From contig JARWMV010000010.1 in NCBI GenBank assembly GCA_030998015.1, positions 248,001 through 312,000 of the forward strand: a DNA stretch of 64,000 nucleotides. The letters run 5' to 3'. The DNA comes from Ceratorhiza oryzae-sativae. Lineage: Eukaryota; Basidiomycota; Agaricomycetes; Cantharellales; Ceratobasidiaceae. The position numbers and the translations under genes are program-made. Below are positions 23,095-34,742 of this stretch, piece by piece; within the stretch, counting starts at the first letter, position 1, and each line of letters starts with the position of its first letter. Under the pieces are notes generated by a model. It ran no database searches, had not been told where the DNA came from, and was given only the letters and a program-made list of their open reading frames with translations.

Positions 23095-26000
23095 ATGTCT
23101 GCAGCGACGCGCCCGCATGCGCGCGGAGGGCCGTCGTCGCTGCTGAATCCAAACATCCGGCGCAAAACCGTCCAACCCGACGACGGCGCAGGCCCGAGCA
23201 CGACCCAGAGCGAGCCCCCGCCGTCGCCGCAGCTGTCCTATTTTGACAAGTATCCCAAACGAGCAGAGCGGCTGCGCGACCGGGACCAACACTCGGAGAA
23301 ACATGTTACCATCGAGTTTCCGACGATCCCCGAGCGCAAATCGTCGACGCCCAGACACGCTGGTGGACTGCGCGACTGGCGTGTCGTCCAAGCCCATTTG
23401 GAGCCCCGTGTCGGATCGCGCAAGGACGGCAGCACCCACCCGCGCCGGAGAGACAAGGACAAGGAGCGTGAAAAAGACGGCGGGGGGAAGATCAGGGATC
23501 CCGACGACATGGTCATTGTCTCACTCGCCGATTCGCCATCCCCGACGTCGCTCTCGCCGTCGCTGCCACCGACGTCCCCGGCATTCTCTGATGGGTCCAC
23601 ACCCACAGAGCGCACCCCCACGACCTCCGAGCCGGGCCCATCACACGACACCGCACGTCGACGCCCGGCGAAAGCGCCGGCTTGTGGCTCAGCGCCTGCG
23701 ACGCCCTCATCATCCACATTTGTCCGTGCTCCCCCCAGTCCGTCACTCGCTTCCGGCTTTCGGTCCTCTCTTATATCTTCAGCGGGTAAGCGCAATTTTT
23801 CCTGCCTTCTCTCCATTTGCTCATCCACTCCGATTCCATGATCTGCACACCCTACAGGGACACTGACTTCGTCCACGGCCACGGACGCAAGCGCGTTCAC
23901 TCCTCCACGTACGCCGACCTCCCCCCACGACTCGGTGCTCATCGCGTCTAGCTCTGTCGAGGCCATGGACGCACTTATCGAGGGAATGGGTGCCAACTCT
24001 AGTCTCGACAATGTCTCGTTTTTATCACCTTCGTTTGGTCGCACTTCGCGCTTTGGCTACCCTCTCTACCAGCCCCCATTACCCACCCCGCCGGATGGTG
24101 TCAAACTAGGCATAGTCGAGAAACCTGACGAGCTGTGGCGCCGCCGGTCAGATAGAAAAAATCAGAAACCGAGCAAGAACGCGGATAAGCACTCTGACAC
24201 GGACTGGTCCAAACGCTACGACGACTACGAAGAGACCGAAACCGAGACCGACGCCTCCCCGCTGCCGTCACGTCGCACTCCCACCACTTCCACTTCGACG
24301 TTCGCATCTGCGTCAGGCGCCACCAAAGCTTCTGGTGTTGGTCGTAGTTCGAGCTCCAGTGCCAGCTCGGCCCCGCGCGGAGATTCTGCGCCGCCTAGCC
24401 GAACGAGCACACCTGCAGATTCCGGCGCGAGTGTGCCCCCTGCCTTCCGTCGTTCGATCACATCTACGACGGTAACTGCGCCTGCTGCCACGACAACGCC
24501 GCCAATCCACATCAGAAGTGACGAAGAAATCGAAGCTGAGGAACGTGCCGACGTAACCAGCCCGCTCGTTCCACCCGTGCGCGTGCGCCAACGAAGTGGT
24601 CTCAGCGTACGCAGTGCCATGTCGGGCCGGAGTCGTGCGACCGGCTCTACGCGAACGATATCGACGAGCTCGACTGGGTCGTCTGTTCATCGTGCACGCG
24701 GTATAGCACGAAGTCCAGCTATGTGGGATCTATCAAACGCGAGCTCGTCAACAGATCTGATGGAGACTGATGGAGCCATGGACGCGATTATCAAGAACCA
24801 TGTATCCAGGACAGGGGAGGAAAGGATTAGAAGGAGCGTCGTGCCGAGCATCGACGAGATCATACGGCTGCACGCGCCTGCCATCGCTGCCGCAAATCAA
24901 GCCGCTTCGAAGAGCGCGAGCAAAAATGGGTCACCGTCGGTGCCGGGTACACCAGTTTCTGGACTGGGACCCAGTTTCGCGGGGCCGTCTTCGTTGAGCG
25001 TCGGCGGTAGTGAGACGGGTACCAACACTCCTCAAATGTCGACACCAGGTCATAGCCGATCTGCTTCTCAAGACGATGCTCTGGCTGATCTCTCGCGTTC
25101 GTCGGTGGATTCGATTGCGGAGGAGGCGCAGCGTGCGTTACTGGCGCTGCAAGAGCAAGAAGCGGCAGCGGCGGCGGCTGTGTTGCCCCGACGTCGGGCG
25201 AGCGTAGGCAAGCCGTCGAGTGTGGGTACTGGTATGCCGAACAGTTTGAAACACGCCCGGTCGTTTCCGAAGGTGAGAGCAAGCTCTGTGCAAGGCGAAG
25301 GCACAGCTTCGGCGTCGTTATCGCCTTACTTGCGCTCTCCGCTCTCGGACGGAGCGTCGGTGTGTTCTGGAAACTCGGGCAATACAGTTGTTTTGCCTCC
25401 TTCGCTCGGGCGAGCGGTGACGGATACAGCGCCAACTTCGGGCGACAATGCGCTCGAGATGGCTCAATATCTTCGGTCACCCCGTCTTACTCGTTTGCTT
25501 ACACTTCGACGGCCAGCCAACGCTGGTTTGACGGTCTCGCTCGCGGATGTGGGTTCACTCACCGGTCGCCCGGTCATTGTATATCTTGGCCTGGGATGCG
25601 TTCGATACCTAGTCGCGCTCTACGACGAAATGGCGGAAGCACTCAACCTCAGGCTGATTTGCGTCGACCGTTGGGGGCTGGGTCGGACGACGGACGTGCC
25701 GACGGAACGAAGAGGGTTGTTAGAATGGGCTGGGGTCATCGAAGAAGTCGCAGACACGCTTGGACTCTCGCAGTATAGTGTACTCGCCCATTCGGCCGGG
25801 GCTCCATACGCGCTTGCCAGCTCCCTAAAGGCCGGAGACAGACTGTTCGGGAGCGTCCATTTGTTGGCACCGTGGGTTAGCATGGCCGTCGACGGAGGTC
25901 AGTTAACAATATCGTATAAAGTTAGTTTGTTGAAATCTAACGGAATCATTTTTTTAGGCTACAAATGGCTCAAATACGTCCCCAACGGCTTGATCAAGAC

Positions 26001-27144
26001 CGCCCAAGCTGCTGAGTGGAAATTCCAGGGTTGGATGATTGGCAAGCCACCGACAATTCAATATGAGGGCATCGGGTTTGACGCGAGCGCACCATTGTCG
26101 GGTGTCGGACCGGACGAGCTTGAGCGCCCGTCGTTTAGCTCGTTCGATGAGCTCGATGATTTCGATGGCCGATTTGCGAGTCGCAGCACGCTTGCGCACG
26201 GGGTTGCCAAAGATGACGAGGGCGAAAAGAGGGACAAAGAGAAGAAGTCCGTAAAGCCGAGACAGGTGTCTGGTAAATCAGCGAGCGAAGACTCGGTCGA
26301 TGGTAGCCGCGCGCGAAAAGGGAGCAAGTCGATCTTTGGCGGACTCTTTTCGAACACGCTCCCAAAAACTGGAACCAAGCGCGGGATGTCGACACCCCCG
26401 AGTGTGGTAACAACTCCGACTCCGACACCGGCTCCTGCACCTCCTGTTCCCCCTATTCCCGTTCCGCCTTCACCACCTACCCCAACCACCCGTCCTCAAA
26501 AGCTCAAAGGGTTGCGCTCGATGTCATCCCTGAAAGCACATTCTACTAAATCTGAGCCCGCGAAAGGCAAGGATCGGAGTGTGGCTGGAGTGGGTGTGGG
26601 CGTAGGACTTGGACTTGGAATGGAAACCGAGGATCTGGAAGTTGATGCTGAAGCCGAAGCAAGGACTCAGGCGTGGGCGTCAGAGTTTGGCGAACCTATC
26701 GAGCGACCGAGGCAGCGGCGGTCTCTATCGTTGACCACGCGTCCATCGACAGCTGGCACGAAGTTGGGAGTTCAGGCTCCAATTTCGCCCCGAAGCCCAG
26801 GTACGGCTACCACGACTACGAAGACGGTCACGCTTGCGTCTGCCCTTCTTCAAGCTTCGCATGCCGAATCGCTCAAGGGTGGAACGGCCGATCTCTTGTC
26901 GATCCTCGAACGAGATTCCAAACCCTGGGGCTTCTCCTACGCTGATGTTCGACAGCCTGTGCGCGTGTGGTATGGTGACCGGGATGACAAGATAGGGATA
27001 GGCAGTGTTCGGTGGATGGAGCGCGTGATGAAGGCGTGCGATGTCAAGATAGTCAAGGGTGCTGGACATAGTTTAATGACCAACGCCGAGGTTGTGGTTG
27101 AAGTTCTAGAGAGTATTGCCCGAGAGTGGGACGAGTCGAGCTGA
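23095..27144 (+). CDS. Large disordered protein with an interrupted alpha/beta-hydrolase domain
   Basis: Exons 23095-23785, 23858-25897 and 25958-27144 join in phase to 1305 residues. Residues 1-770 are Ser/Thr/Pro-rich and disordered. Around 780-930 lies an alpha/beta-hydrolase core: PVIVYLGLG, then RLICVDRWGLGRT, then the nucleophile elbow AHSAGA with Ser876. A low-complexity insert (about 940-1210, with KDKEKK-, Pro- and Gly-rich runs) follows. The fold then resumes with VRVWYGDRDD (Asp1251) and GAGHSLM (His1281). These three residues form a plausible catalytic triad. The elbow has Ala where Gly is usual in GxSxG. Substrate unknown; a lipase or esterase-like role is only inference. Intron 2 (60 nt) has no stop in frame, so retention would add 20 residues. 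Confidence 0.8.
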
Positions 27145-27687
27145 TTTCGTTTTTCGTTGTTCGTTTATTTGATTTTTTTTATTATGTCTTTCTTGGTTCG
27201 TGCTTCATGCTCTGTGTTCGTGCCCGGTTTACTATTTCGATGTTCGGTTGCGGGATCTCTTGCTCTCGTTAGTAGTCTTTCTTGCTTTCGCGTTTCTTTT
27301 GATTGTGGTTGTGCGCGTCATTATTCCCCTCTCGATTACGTTTCGGTATATTCCCTTTGCACGTCTCTTTCTGATTATTTGTGCCATAGTATATAGTTGT
27401 ATTGCTCCTCCTCTTCCTGTCGCTACTTGCACTGACCAATCGTATAGTCATTGGCTTGTTTTGCGATCCTTTCGCGAGCTTAATTTGGGTTAGAGAGAAT
27501 ATGGTGTCTGTGATAAATACTAGTGTACAACAAGCGCGTTTCTGGTTTTAGGTCCAAGCGATGGAAGGCGTGCCATTCGGTCCCCACACCAGGGAAATAG
27601 CCACCCAATGTGCCACTTTTTGACCTAAAATGTCTAAATTTCAAATTGAGCTTCCGACCTTCTTGTTGGACGACCACCGGCAGATTG
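27145..27687. other. 3' region of the hydrolase-domain gene
   Basis: T-rich sequence directly after the stop codon, typical of a 3' UTR and terminator region. No independent gene is seen. Confidence 0.45.
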
Positions 27688-28103
27688 CAGTGGACCCCTT
27701 GTTAGTGAACCTACTGATAAGCTGATCCTGGGCCCATAATCTTAGGCTCTGAAAATCAGTACGGATAGACAAAAACATCAGCCGATCTACCTTTTCTGAA
27801 AATTTATGGCTGTGGTCTACAAGACCAATTGGGGAGAAAAAGGGTTATCAGTGGCACCTGATCAGTTCTGTAGAAAACACGAGTGTATGCTAGAAAGTAA
27901 TAGAAAGAGGAGTCAGTAATCGAGTTAAGTGAGTGCCAATATCATCTGACTCGGGGCGATTTGTAGGCATAAATAGAGGCCCTGCGGGCCCTCTGGACGC
28001 CATTCTCTACTCACTCACATACCTCTCTGTCACCGTATTTAAATTCATACTTTAATATATATATATTTGATTTGAACAAGTTCACTAACGAGAGGTCCGA
28101 CTG
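27688..28103. mobile_element. Non-autonomous TIR element (pogo/Tc1-like MITE)
   Basis: The ends are inverted: CAGTGGACCCCTTGTTAGTGA on the left and, read from the right end on the other strand, CAGTCGGACCTCTCGTTAGTG, with matching continuing through GAAC. The element is 416 bp and has no open reading frame of note. The right end is followed by TA, the target dinucleotide of Tc1/mariner/pogo elements; the left flank reads TG, possibly a decayed TA. Inside, a TATA-like AAATAGAGG lies next to a GC palindrome (GGCCCTGCGGGCC). Because the inversion runs beyond the TGTTA/TAACG points, a solo LTR is less likely. Confidence 0.62.
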
Positions 28104-28372
28104 TATGCTCATTACGAAACTGGGCCAAGGCGATACAAACACATAAAAACGTGCCTTTTTTACATACAGACATTAGTTTGTTTTTCTTAGAATTAATCAA
28201 TTTTCGATGCAATAGGGTGCATGAGGAAATGGCTTGGAGATTACCTTACAGCGGGATTGACATAGGGAGGAAGAGACACACATGCTGACGTACTGGTTAA
28301 GGGCCGTTCTAAAGGAGACATAAAACCGGATTACTTCGACCGGAAGTAGCACGAACAACCCTCTGTTGATTG

Positions 28373-28535
28373 GGTGCCTTCCCGTAAGAGCTATGCCTAA
28401 GCTAAGCTAATCAACCCCAAAGTCTGGGCGACGTCATACTTTATTAATGGCACATTACTTCATTCTGTAATCGCCCCACAGTGTAAATTGCTTAGCTTAG
28501 CTTAGCGTTAGATTTATGTCTTACGGGAAGGCATC
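28373..28535. mobile_element. 163-bp MITE with CTAAG-repeat termini
   Basis: Inverted ends of about 45 nt: the left arm begins GGTGCCTTCCCGTAAGA and continues to CTAAGCTAAGCTAA; the right arm reads GCTTAGCTTAGCTTAGCG through TCTTACGGGAAGGCATC. The core of about 70 nt is AT-rich and non-coding. A clear direct-repeat flank was not identified, so family assignment is open. Confidence 0.65.
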
Positions 28536-28651
28536 TATTCGCCATTTCAATATCCATGACGCTCTATTCAACCCGATTATCATGTCTACTGCTAAATCTT
28601 TCATAGACAATCCTATTCTTTCGATATGGTGGTTTCAATCACCACGCCCTG

Positions 28652-29400
28652 TTGCATCACGGACACCAACAAGTAATGGAAAGTAGCATTCTCGTTGATA
28701 GCATTGCATCGGTCTGGGTGCCTTGGTGCAACGTTTCAACAGAAATCGGCCAGGACCAGGCTCATTTGATCGCCGCCACCCATGCCAAGCGGGCAATCGG
28801 TAGCCTACGCCAGTTCAACCTTCACACCCCACCCAACTACAGTGATGACGAGGTCGGCGATTTTGATCAAACCATCCTAGACTCTGCGGACGAATACAAC
28901 CAGAAGGCGAGCTCGTATCAGTTGCCTGCTGCGCCTCGGCCTCCATCGCTGACGCGTGCGAGCAACGGCCTGTGTTCTCGTCGGTGGTCCATCTCTGAGA
29001 TGTTGTTTGTTCGTTTTCTCAGCGGCCATCGCTTGCGAAGCACGACTTGTACGAAGTGATGTTCAGGGACGAGGTAGCTGGACTGACGGTACCCGAGTGG
29101 GCGATAGAAGATGAAAGCACGGCTGGGGAGCTGGATAACCAAGCTTGCAACGTGTGGAAGGTGGGAGCAGAGCCAGTGGGCCAGCCTGTACGCACCCTAC
29201 CTGGAATCTGTCGGGTGATCGACTTTATCCTAAAGGGTTCCACACCACGTCTGGTGCAAAGGCTTACGGTCGGTATAGATAGCCTTTCATGCGCGTATAC
29301 TGAGGCGTTTATCGGTATCTGTAGCGTAAGAAGCAATGTCTTACGCAGGGAGGTTTCAGTGGCTAAGATACAATCGTACTTAGCTCAACTACGAAGGTAG
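28652..29400 (+). pseudogene. Possible degenerate gene, two coding-like segments
   Basis: Two coding-like stretches follow each other. The first (about 28652-28970) includes DEVGDFDQTILDSADEYNQK. The second starts after a good acceptor (ttttctcag) at 29023 with RPSLAKHDLYEVMFRDEVAG and runs to 29400. No donor in the first segment has the phase needed to join the second, so a frameshift or missing exon is implied. No family was recognised. The ORF ends inside a directly repeated motif. It may be a lineage-specific gene with an unrecognised splice, or a decayed copy. Confidence 0.3.
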
Positions 29401-29405
29401 AGAAC
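29379..29405. repeat. 27-bp direct repeat, copy 1
   Basis: CTTAGCTCAACTACGAAGGT followed by AGAGAAC; an identical copy lies 111 bp downstream. Sequence around it (CTAAGAT(A/G)CAATCGTACT) is also partly duplicated at shorter spacing. Confidence 0.8.
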
Positions 29406-29489
29406 CGTGTATTTACTGTACCTAAGATGCAATCGTACTACGAGGTACAGTGAGAAAAAAATACTTAAGAAAGAAAGAAAATACAATAC

Positions 29490-29516
29490 CTTAGCTCAAC
29501 TACGAAGGTAGAGAAC
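29490..29516. repeat. 27-bp direct repeat, copy 2
   Basis: Exact second copy of the repeat at 29379-29405. The spacer contains an A-rich tract. The arrangement suggests a local duplication or the edges of a small insertion. Confidence 0.8.
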
Positions 29517-30967
29517 TAAGGAAAGAGAGGGGGTTCCGCAAACTCGTTCATGATATCAGAGATGGATAGAAACAAATACAAATACGCCGCATACATGCAC
29601 GCATATGATTGTAAATTCAACACAATGTTCTGGGTCAAAATCATCTCGTCAAAGGCAACGATCACACCATGCGGCGAGCGTCTGAACGCAAGCGAGGTCA
29701 CATCCAATCAGTTCCTTCTTGCAGTCCGGTGCATTAGGACCGATGTGGGAGAGTGTATGAGGTGGGAGGACCCGACATCTGGAATTTGACCTCGGATAAC
29801 CAACGGAGCAATAGTAATTGCAGCGTGCGCGCCGCTCAGTTGAAAGGAGATCGCAAACTGCAGAGCGGACTACATAGTGAAGAAATTCTATCAACATACA
29901 ACACATTATAAATTCAATGGGTCAAGCTTATGGAGAAATACGTGTACGGGTGACGCTCATAGTTTCGCGGGATGAAAACTCCCCAGGCGACGGAAATACT
30001 TGAGCTGATGGGCAGGAATGCAAGTGATGAGCATTTGGATGCGCGGGATTTTAGCCTTTAGATAGTATCTAGTTCTTTTCCCAATGGTATAAAAGATATC
30101 GAGTCTCAGGTCACTTTGTCCATTTTTTTCTCCCCGCTCATGGCCATCCCCCAGCCGCCTCTCATAGGCTCCTTAGTTGGATTATCAGCTGTAGGGCCCG
30201 CACCTGATGTGCAACCAACCCGGGATAGGGGATCCTGCAATACTTTAAACATAGTCTATACTACCATTGTGATACTATTTATTACAGTCTACACATTCAT
30301 CGCAACTCGGAATTAGGGAGATCTGCCCCTCGTCGTTTGCGGCCGACGCCATGCTTGCATATCAAGTGCGTACCAGTAAAATCGGAAGGCGCATTGACCA
30401 CTGAGCCAGCTGCTTAATATGACGTAGGCGGGGTCAGTCTACCTTGGATTGTGGCCCTGAAAAAGGCCAGGCCAGGCAGCTCTGGTAGACTCGCCAAGAT
30501 GTCCACCTTGGACGAACCTAGGCCCCTTTCCCCTGCACCTCCATCACCCACCGTGAAGACCTAAAACTTAATCCTTTCTGAACAGCGAACAACGCTCAGG
30601 ATCCCATTTAGTGACTGGTCGGGTCATTGTCTTTCGGGCTTTGAACCATTCTATGTGTTAATATCTAGTCTTGTATCTTAGCGCACCTTCTCTAAATGTT
30701 CACCATTTCTGAGCAGCCAAGTAATTTGTCCATAGAGCTATGTTGTAGTTCATCATATAATAAATGAACAAGTTGCTGTGGCGAGGGGCCGAAACCTGAT
30801 CCTGAGGGGTTTAAGTATCATTGGGGAACTGTGCTGAGTAGCCTTCTCCGCTCTTCATGTGCATTCTAACGTATACCATAAGAATTCAATCGAGGCGCAT
30901 CCAGTAACTCATCAACATCAAGTGCCCAAACAAAGTAGATGGATGGGCCACATCTGTCTTCTATCCT
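29517..30967. other. Intergenic region between relic gene and BET2
   Basis: A short frame at 30140-30316 (MAIPQPPLIGSLVGLSAV...) ends in a hydrophobic segment (NIVYTTIVILFITVYTFIA) reminiscent of the N-terminal part of larger fungal membrane proteins, but stops there; it may be a truncated relic. No RNA gene or complete gene was found. The 3' end lies close to the BET2 terminator. Confidence 0.35.
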
Positions 30968-32338
30968 TCAAAATGAAGTCAACGGGCGTCTGGGCAGTGC
31001 TTGCCAATCCTTCCGAAGACCTCGTTTCTCAATGGTCGCAGCCGGCATGCAGTACACGGGATCTAAGTCGACTAATCCGGGATAGCCTAGGAGTGATAGG
31101 CCTTGGTAGGTGATCGTCAGTTCGCTCTTTTCGCCTCATCCGGAGATTGGACAGACCTGCAACGCCAAACACGGTGTGGAATACATCAGCCATGTCTCCG
31201 GGACGATCCGCAATTCCACCTGCGTCTATATCCTACAGTAAAAAGGCAAATACACATGAGAGATACTGGTGGATTGAAATGGCAATAATGTCACCTGTGC
31301 AGACAGAATAAATGCGATGAGTGATTCTGCATCAACCCAGTGTAGCTTCTTCAATATACAGAGCGAAGAAAGAACCCAAAAGCTATAGCACACCTGGGGC
31401 AGATATTTTCCTCAGTTTACCTAGGTCTGAAGGCCCAGTAGGAACTCACGTCCTCCAGTTTTTCGGGCCTCCCATTCAATCCTCCGTTAGGCAGTTGGCG
31501 TTCAGCCAACCACCAAGCTAATGTTGGCTGGTCGACCTCATTCAATCGGTCTAATATTGCCAGAGCTCCTAGGCAAACCCAAACTAGGGCAGGTGGACCA
31601 ATCGTTCGTAGACCTACGATATACGAAACTCACCTTGTGCGGAGTGGCTTTCTGCTCCTTCACTCGCACCAAAACCACCATCAAAGTTCTGACACTTCCT
31701 AATGTATCCTACCGTCTTCTCTACATCAAGTTGAGAAAGTTCGTCGAGTAACGATAAAGCAGAGATTGCGCAGTAGGTGAACCGTGTGTCAATCTCCCCC
31801 CAACAATCCCCAGCAAATGACCCATCTGGTGATTGTAGTGATAGTATATCTACTACACGTCAGATCACTCAGGAGGAACGTCGGTACATTCCTTACATTT
31901 GGTTACTCGGATTTTGTCGAGCTTTTCAAGCGCATTATGCATGACGAGGATTTGGATCGCTGAGAGGGTAGGCAATATATGCGCATCGTGACCTGGGAAC
32001 GTCCCAAAAGCACCTAAATATTTGTTTCATCCATTAAATCAATATCGATCAAAGAGGTCCCTCCCAGAAGGATTACCTTGTGGTTCATTCCAACAAGACA
32101 AAACGAACTCAATCATATCATCTCGGTCCAGTGCGTTCGGCTGCCCCATCACCGAAACTGCAGTAAACCCCCAATAGACAGCATTCAGTCGCAAGTGTGA
32201 TGTGAGATGGTATGCGAGATCGTTCGTGTTCTACAATGCTAAGTCTTGACTCGGTATCATAGTTCAAGAGTGATGTCATACCTTGCCGAGCTTTCGGACG
32301 TAATCAACGTGCCTATCTATCTCAAGTACGTTTGACAT
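30968..32338 (-). CDS. BET2: Rab geranylgeranyltransferase beta subunit
   Basis: At least seven exons run from ATG 32338 to TGA 30968. Exon 1 (32338-32282) encodes [19 protein letters not shown]; exon 2 (32230-32077) encodes [16 protein letters not shown]; exon 3 starts at 32013. Later exons give [65 protein letters not shown] and [16 protein letters not shown]. These are the repeated prenyltransferase-beta motifs with the zinc ligands of the Asp/Cys/His set. With the alpha subunit and the Rab escort protein, Bet2 attaches geranylgeranyl groups to C-terminal cysteines of Rab GTPases in the cytosol. The exon 3/4 border (near 31900-31840) is uncertain because two acceptors differ by three bases. 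BET2 and UBP6 start codons are 131 bp apart, head to head. Confidence 0.9.
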
Positions 32339-32469
32339 GGCTATGATATATATTATATGACACTAGCGGCCGGAGATGATATTGGAGATGGGAGCCTTGG
32401 TGGAAGTCACGTGCTATTTGTTGTAAGCGCCTAGCCTACGCGTCTCTGTCTGGTTTACTGCTAACCACA

Positions 32470-34742
32470 ATGTCGGCCTTCACTGTTCACATTAAACATG
32501 GAGGAAAGCAACAGAGCGTTCAACTCGACCCAGAGCAACCGCCTTCGGTCTTTAAGGAGACTATTTACCAGGTCACAGGGGTTCCAGTGGATCGCATGAA
32601 AGTTATGATCAAAGGTTCATTGCTCAAAGTAAGTACTTATCTACGCGACATGCCAGGCCAGGCAAGTGTGTATTGATTTTGGTATACAGGACGATAATAC
32701 CTGGAAGGGAGTTAATCCGAAAGCTGTGGGTGGTTAATTTCTAGCATGAGTGAAGCGACTAATTGGGTTTCCATATAGGGTCAGACTTTCATGGTGATAG
32801 GAACTGCTGGAGAACTCCCCAAGCCGCCTTCTACGCCCGTGCAATTTTTAGAAGGTTAGAAAGGTTGTACTGTTTTCAGCCTTTTTCTTAAGGTGTTCCC
32901 GATAGACTTGGATGATAGCGAGTTAGCAAGTGCAGTATGTTCACCAGTTATCCTACAGCTATCACCGCCCAAAGAAATACTTCTTTAGCTTAGCATGCCA
33001 GTAGGACTAAAAAAGTAAGCAACACTATGGTATATATGGCCACATAGTAACAAATCGACAGCCTTGGCAATACATGCTATATGAATTCAACCATCCAAGC
33101 CCTTCGAGCAATACCCGAGCTGCAACTTGCTCTGGAACCGTAGGTACCGTGCGTGCAAACAGAGTTCTTAATAATGACATACGACGATAGGACCCCCTCT
33201 GGATCGAATCCCCAGCGTCGTTTAGCCATTGCTGTACGTGATACGTATAGATCTATGGCTAAGACAACGGAAGGATTTCCTCCCATTATGCTCTTGCAGG
33301 TAAAGATATTGTGATCTGAATTTCATACTAATCCTAAGCAAACAACCCTTAGAGTTTGCGGATGGTCTTCCCTCAGTTTGCCGAACAATCAAATACTGGG
33401 CACTTCGCACAGCAAGGTATGTACGCTTAGGGGGGCCTTTTCAACGCTAACGTCGCATGCTATAGATGCTGAGGAATGTTGGAGCCAGCTGGTTAACACG
33501 GTGAAAACTCAGGTGCCTGGCCTGCCCAGCGATACAGGAACAGCCGCCAAGTCATTTGTTGAACAGTATATGATGGGGGAAATGCGTACAGTGTAGGCTT
33601 GTCTTCCGCGGCGCCCGATCGTCCTTTTACTTAGTTACCATTAGGCAAAAGTCACTCGAAGATCCCGAGGAGCCCGAGAAGGTCACCAGCGAAGAGATGC
33701 TGAAAGTCAACTGCAACATTTCATCTTCTACGAATTACATGCATACCGGAATCAAAGAGGTGATTCAGATCCGTGAGAATCCGACTCTTCATCTGAACGT
33801 AAATGCAGTCTTTAGAGGGAGTCATCGAAAAGCACAGTGAACGGCTTGGTCGCACAGCGAATTATCAGCAAACTTCCCGCATAGCTCGGCTTCCCTCTAA
33901 TCTTACGGTTCACATGGTTAGGTTCTATTGGCGCCGCGAAATCAACAAAAAAGCTAAGATTATGGTATATGTTTATGGTTAATTGCTGCGCATTCTTTGA
34001 TACTAACTAGGTGTTTAGCGCAAAGTCAAGTTTCCTTTTGAGCTTGATGTTCTCGACTTGCTTACGGACGAACTTCGGGCAAAGCTCCAACCCGCGACAC
34101 GCAAACTTCGAGAAATTGAGGGTGAACGTCTAGAGCGCCGTCGAGCACGCCGCAAACTCAAAACTGCATCGGGCCCTACTACGTCTACTCAGGCTTCAAC
34201 TAGTATTCCGACTGCGACAGAAAGCGGCGATGCCATGGCTGTTGACGAACCTCGCCCCGGTGATATTGAAGATGAAGCAACCGCTCGAGCTAGGGAGAAG
34301 ATTGCACTGGACGAAGTAATCGATCCTGAGATTAAGGCTGATACGGGAGCGGCTGTTCATGCCTTGTTCGAATTAGCAGGTGAGCGCCCAGGTTCATATG
34401 ATCACGGATCTCCCATATCTTACTTTGGACCTGTAGCTCTTGTTACCCACAAAGGTGCCTCGGCGGATGGTGGCCATTATATTGGATGGGTACGCAAGTC
34501 GGCCTTGGAACCCGCAGGGGCGCAGAACGAAAATGTACCGGAGGGCGACAAAGAGGAATGGTACAAGTTCGACGACGATAAAGTATCTGTGGTTACTCGC
34601 GAGAAAATATCAACATTGGATGGGGGAGGAGAGGACAGCACCGCATATATTCTCCTGTATAGGTACGTCGCAAATGAACCATGGCGCCCCAAAGCCTATA
34701 CTTATATTACTTGCCGCTTATAGAGCGAAGAACGTTTACTAA
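32470..34742 (+). CDS. UBP6: Proteasome-associated ubiquitin carboxyl-terminal hydrolase UBP6/USP14
   Basis: A multi-exon gene. Exon 1 (32470-32628) encodes an N-terminal ubiquitin-like domain (MSAFTVHIKHGGKQQSVQLD). A later pair of exons joins to MPVGLKNLGNTCYMNSTIQA, holding the catalytic Cys box. Further exons carry the finger and palm region, HMVRFYWRREINKKAKI, and the His box KGASADGGHYIGW followed by WYKFDDDKVS. This is the Ubl plus USP architecture of Ubp6/USP14, which docks on Rpn1/Rpt1 of the 19S proteasome and recycles ubiquitin. A 57-nt intron (34380-34436) has no in-frame stop; removing it restores the family sequence LFELAALVTHKG. A last intron (about 34663-34722) gives the ending LLYRAKNVY; without it the protein would end at 34723. 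Confidence 0.9.

Noticed and set aside
22738..23439. Long minus-strand open frame overlapping the hydrolase-gene start
   Set aside because: It is antisense to a well-supported exon in GC-rich sequence and shows no domain.
27697..28090. Solo LTR beginning TGTTAG and ending CTAACG
   Set aside because: The inverted similarity continues outside these points and there is no direct-repeat flank; a TIR element fits better.
30394..30408. tRNA A-box-like motif on the minus strand (TGGCTCAGTGGTC)
   Set aside because: No B-box or cloverleaf follows within tRNA range; at most a chance match or a SINE remnant.
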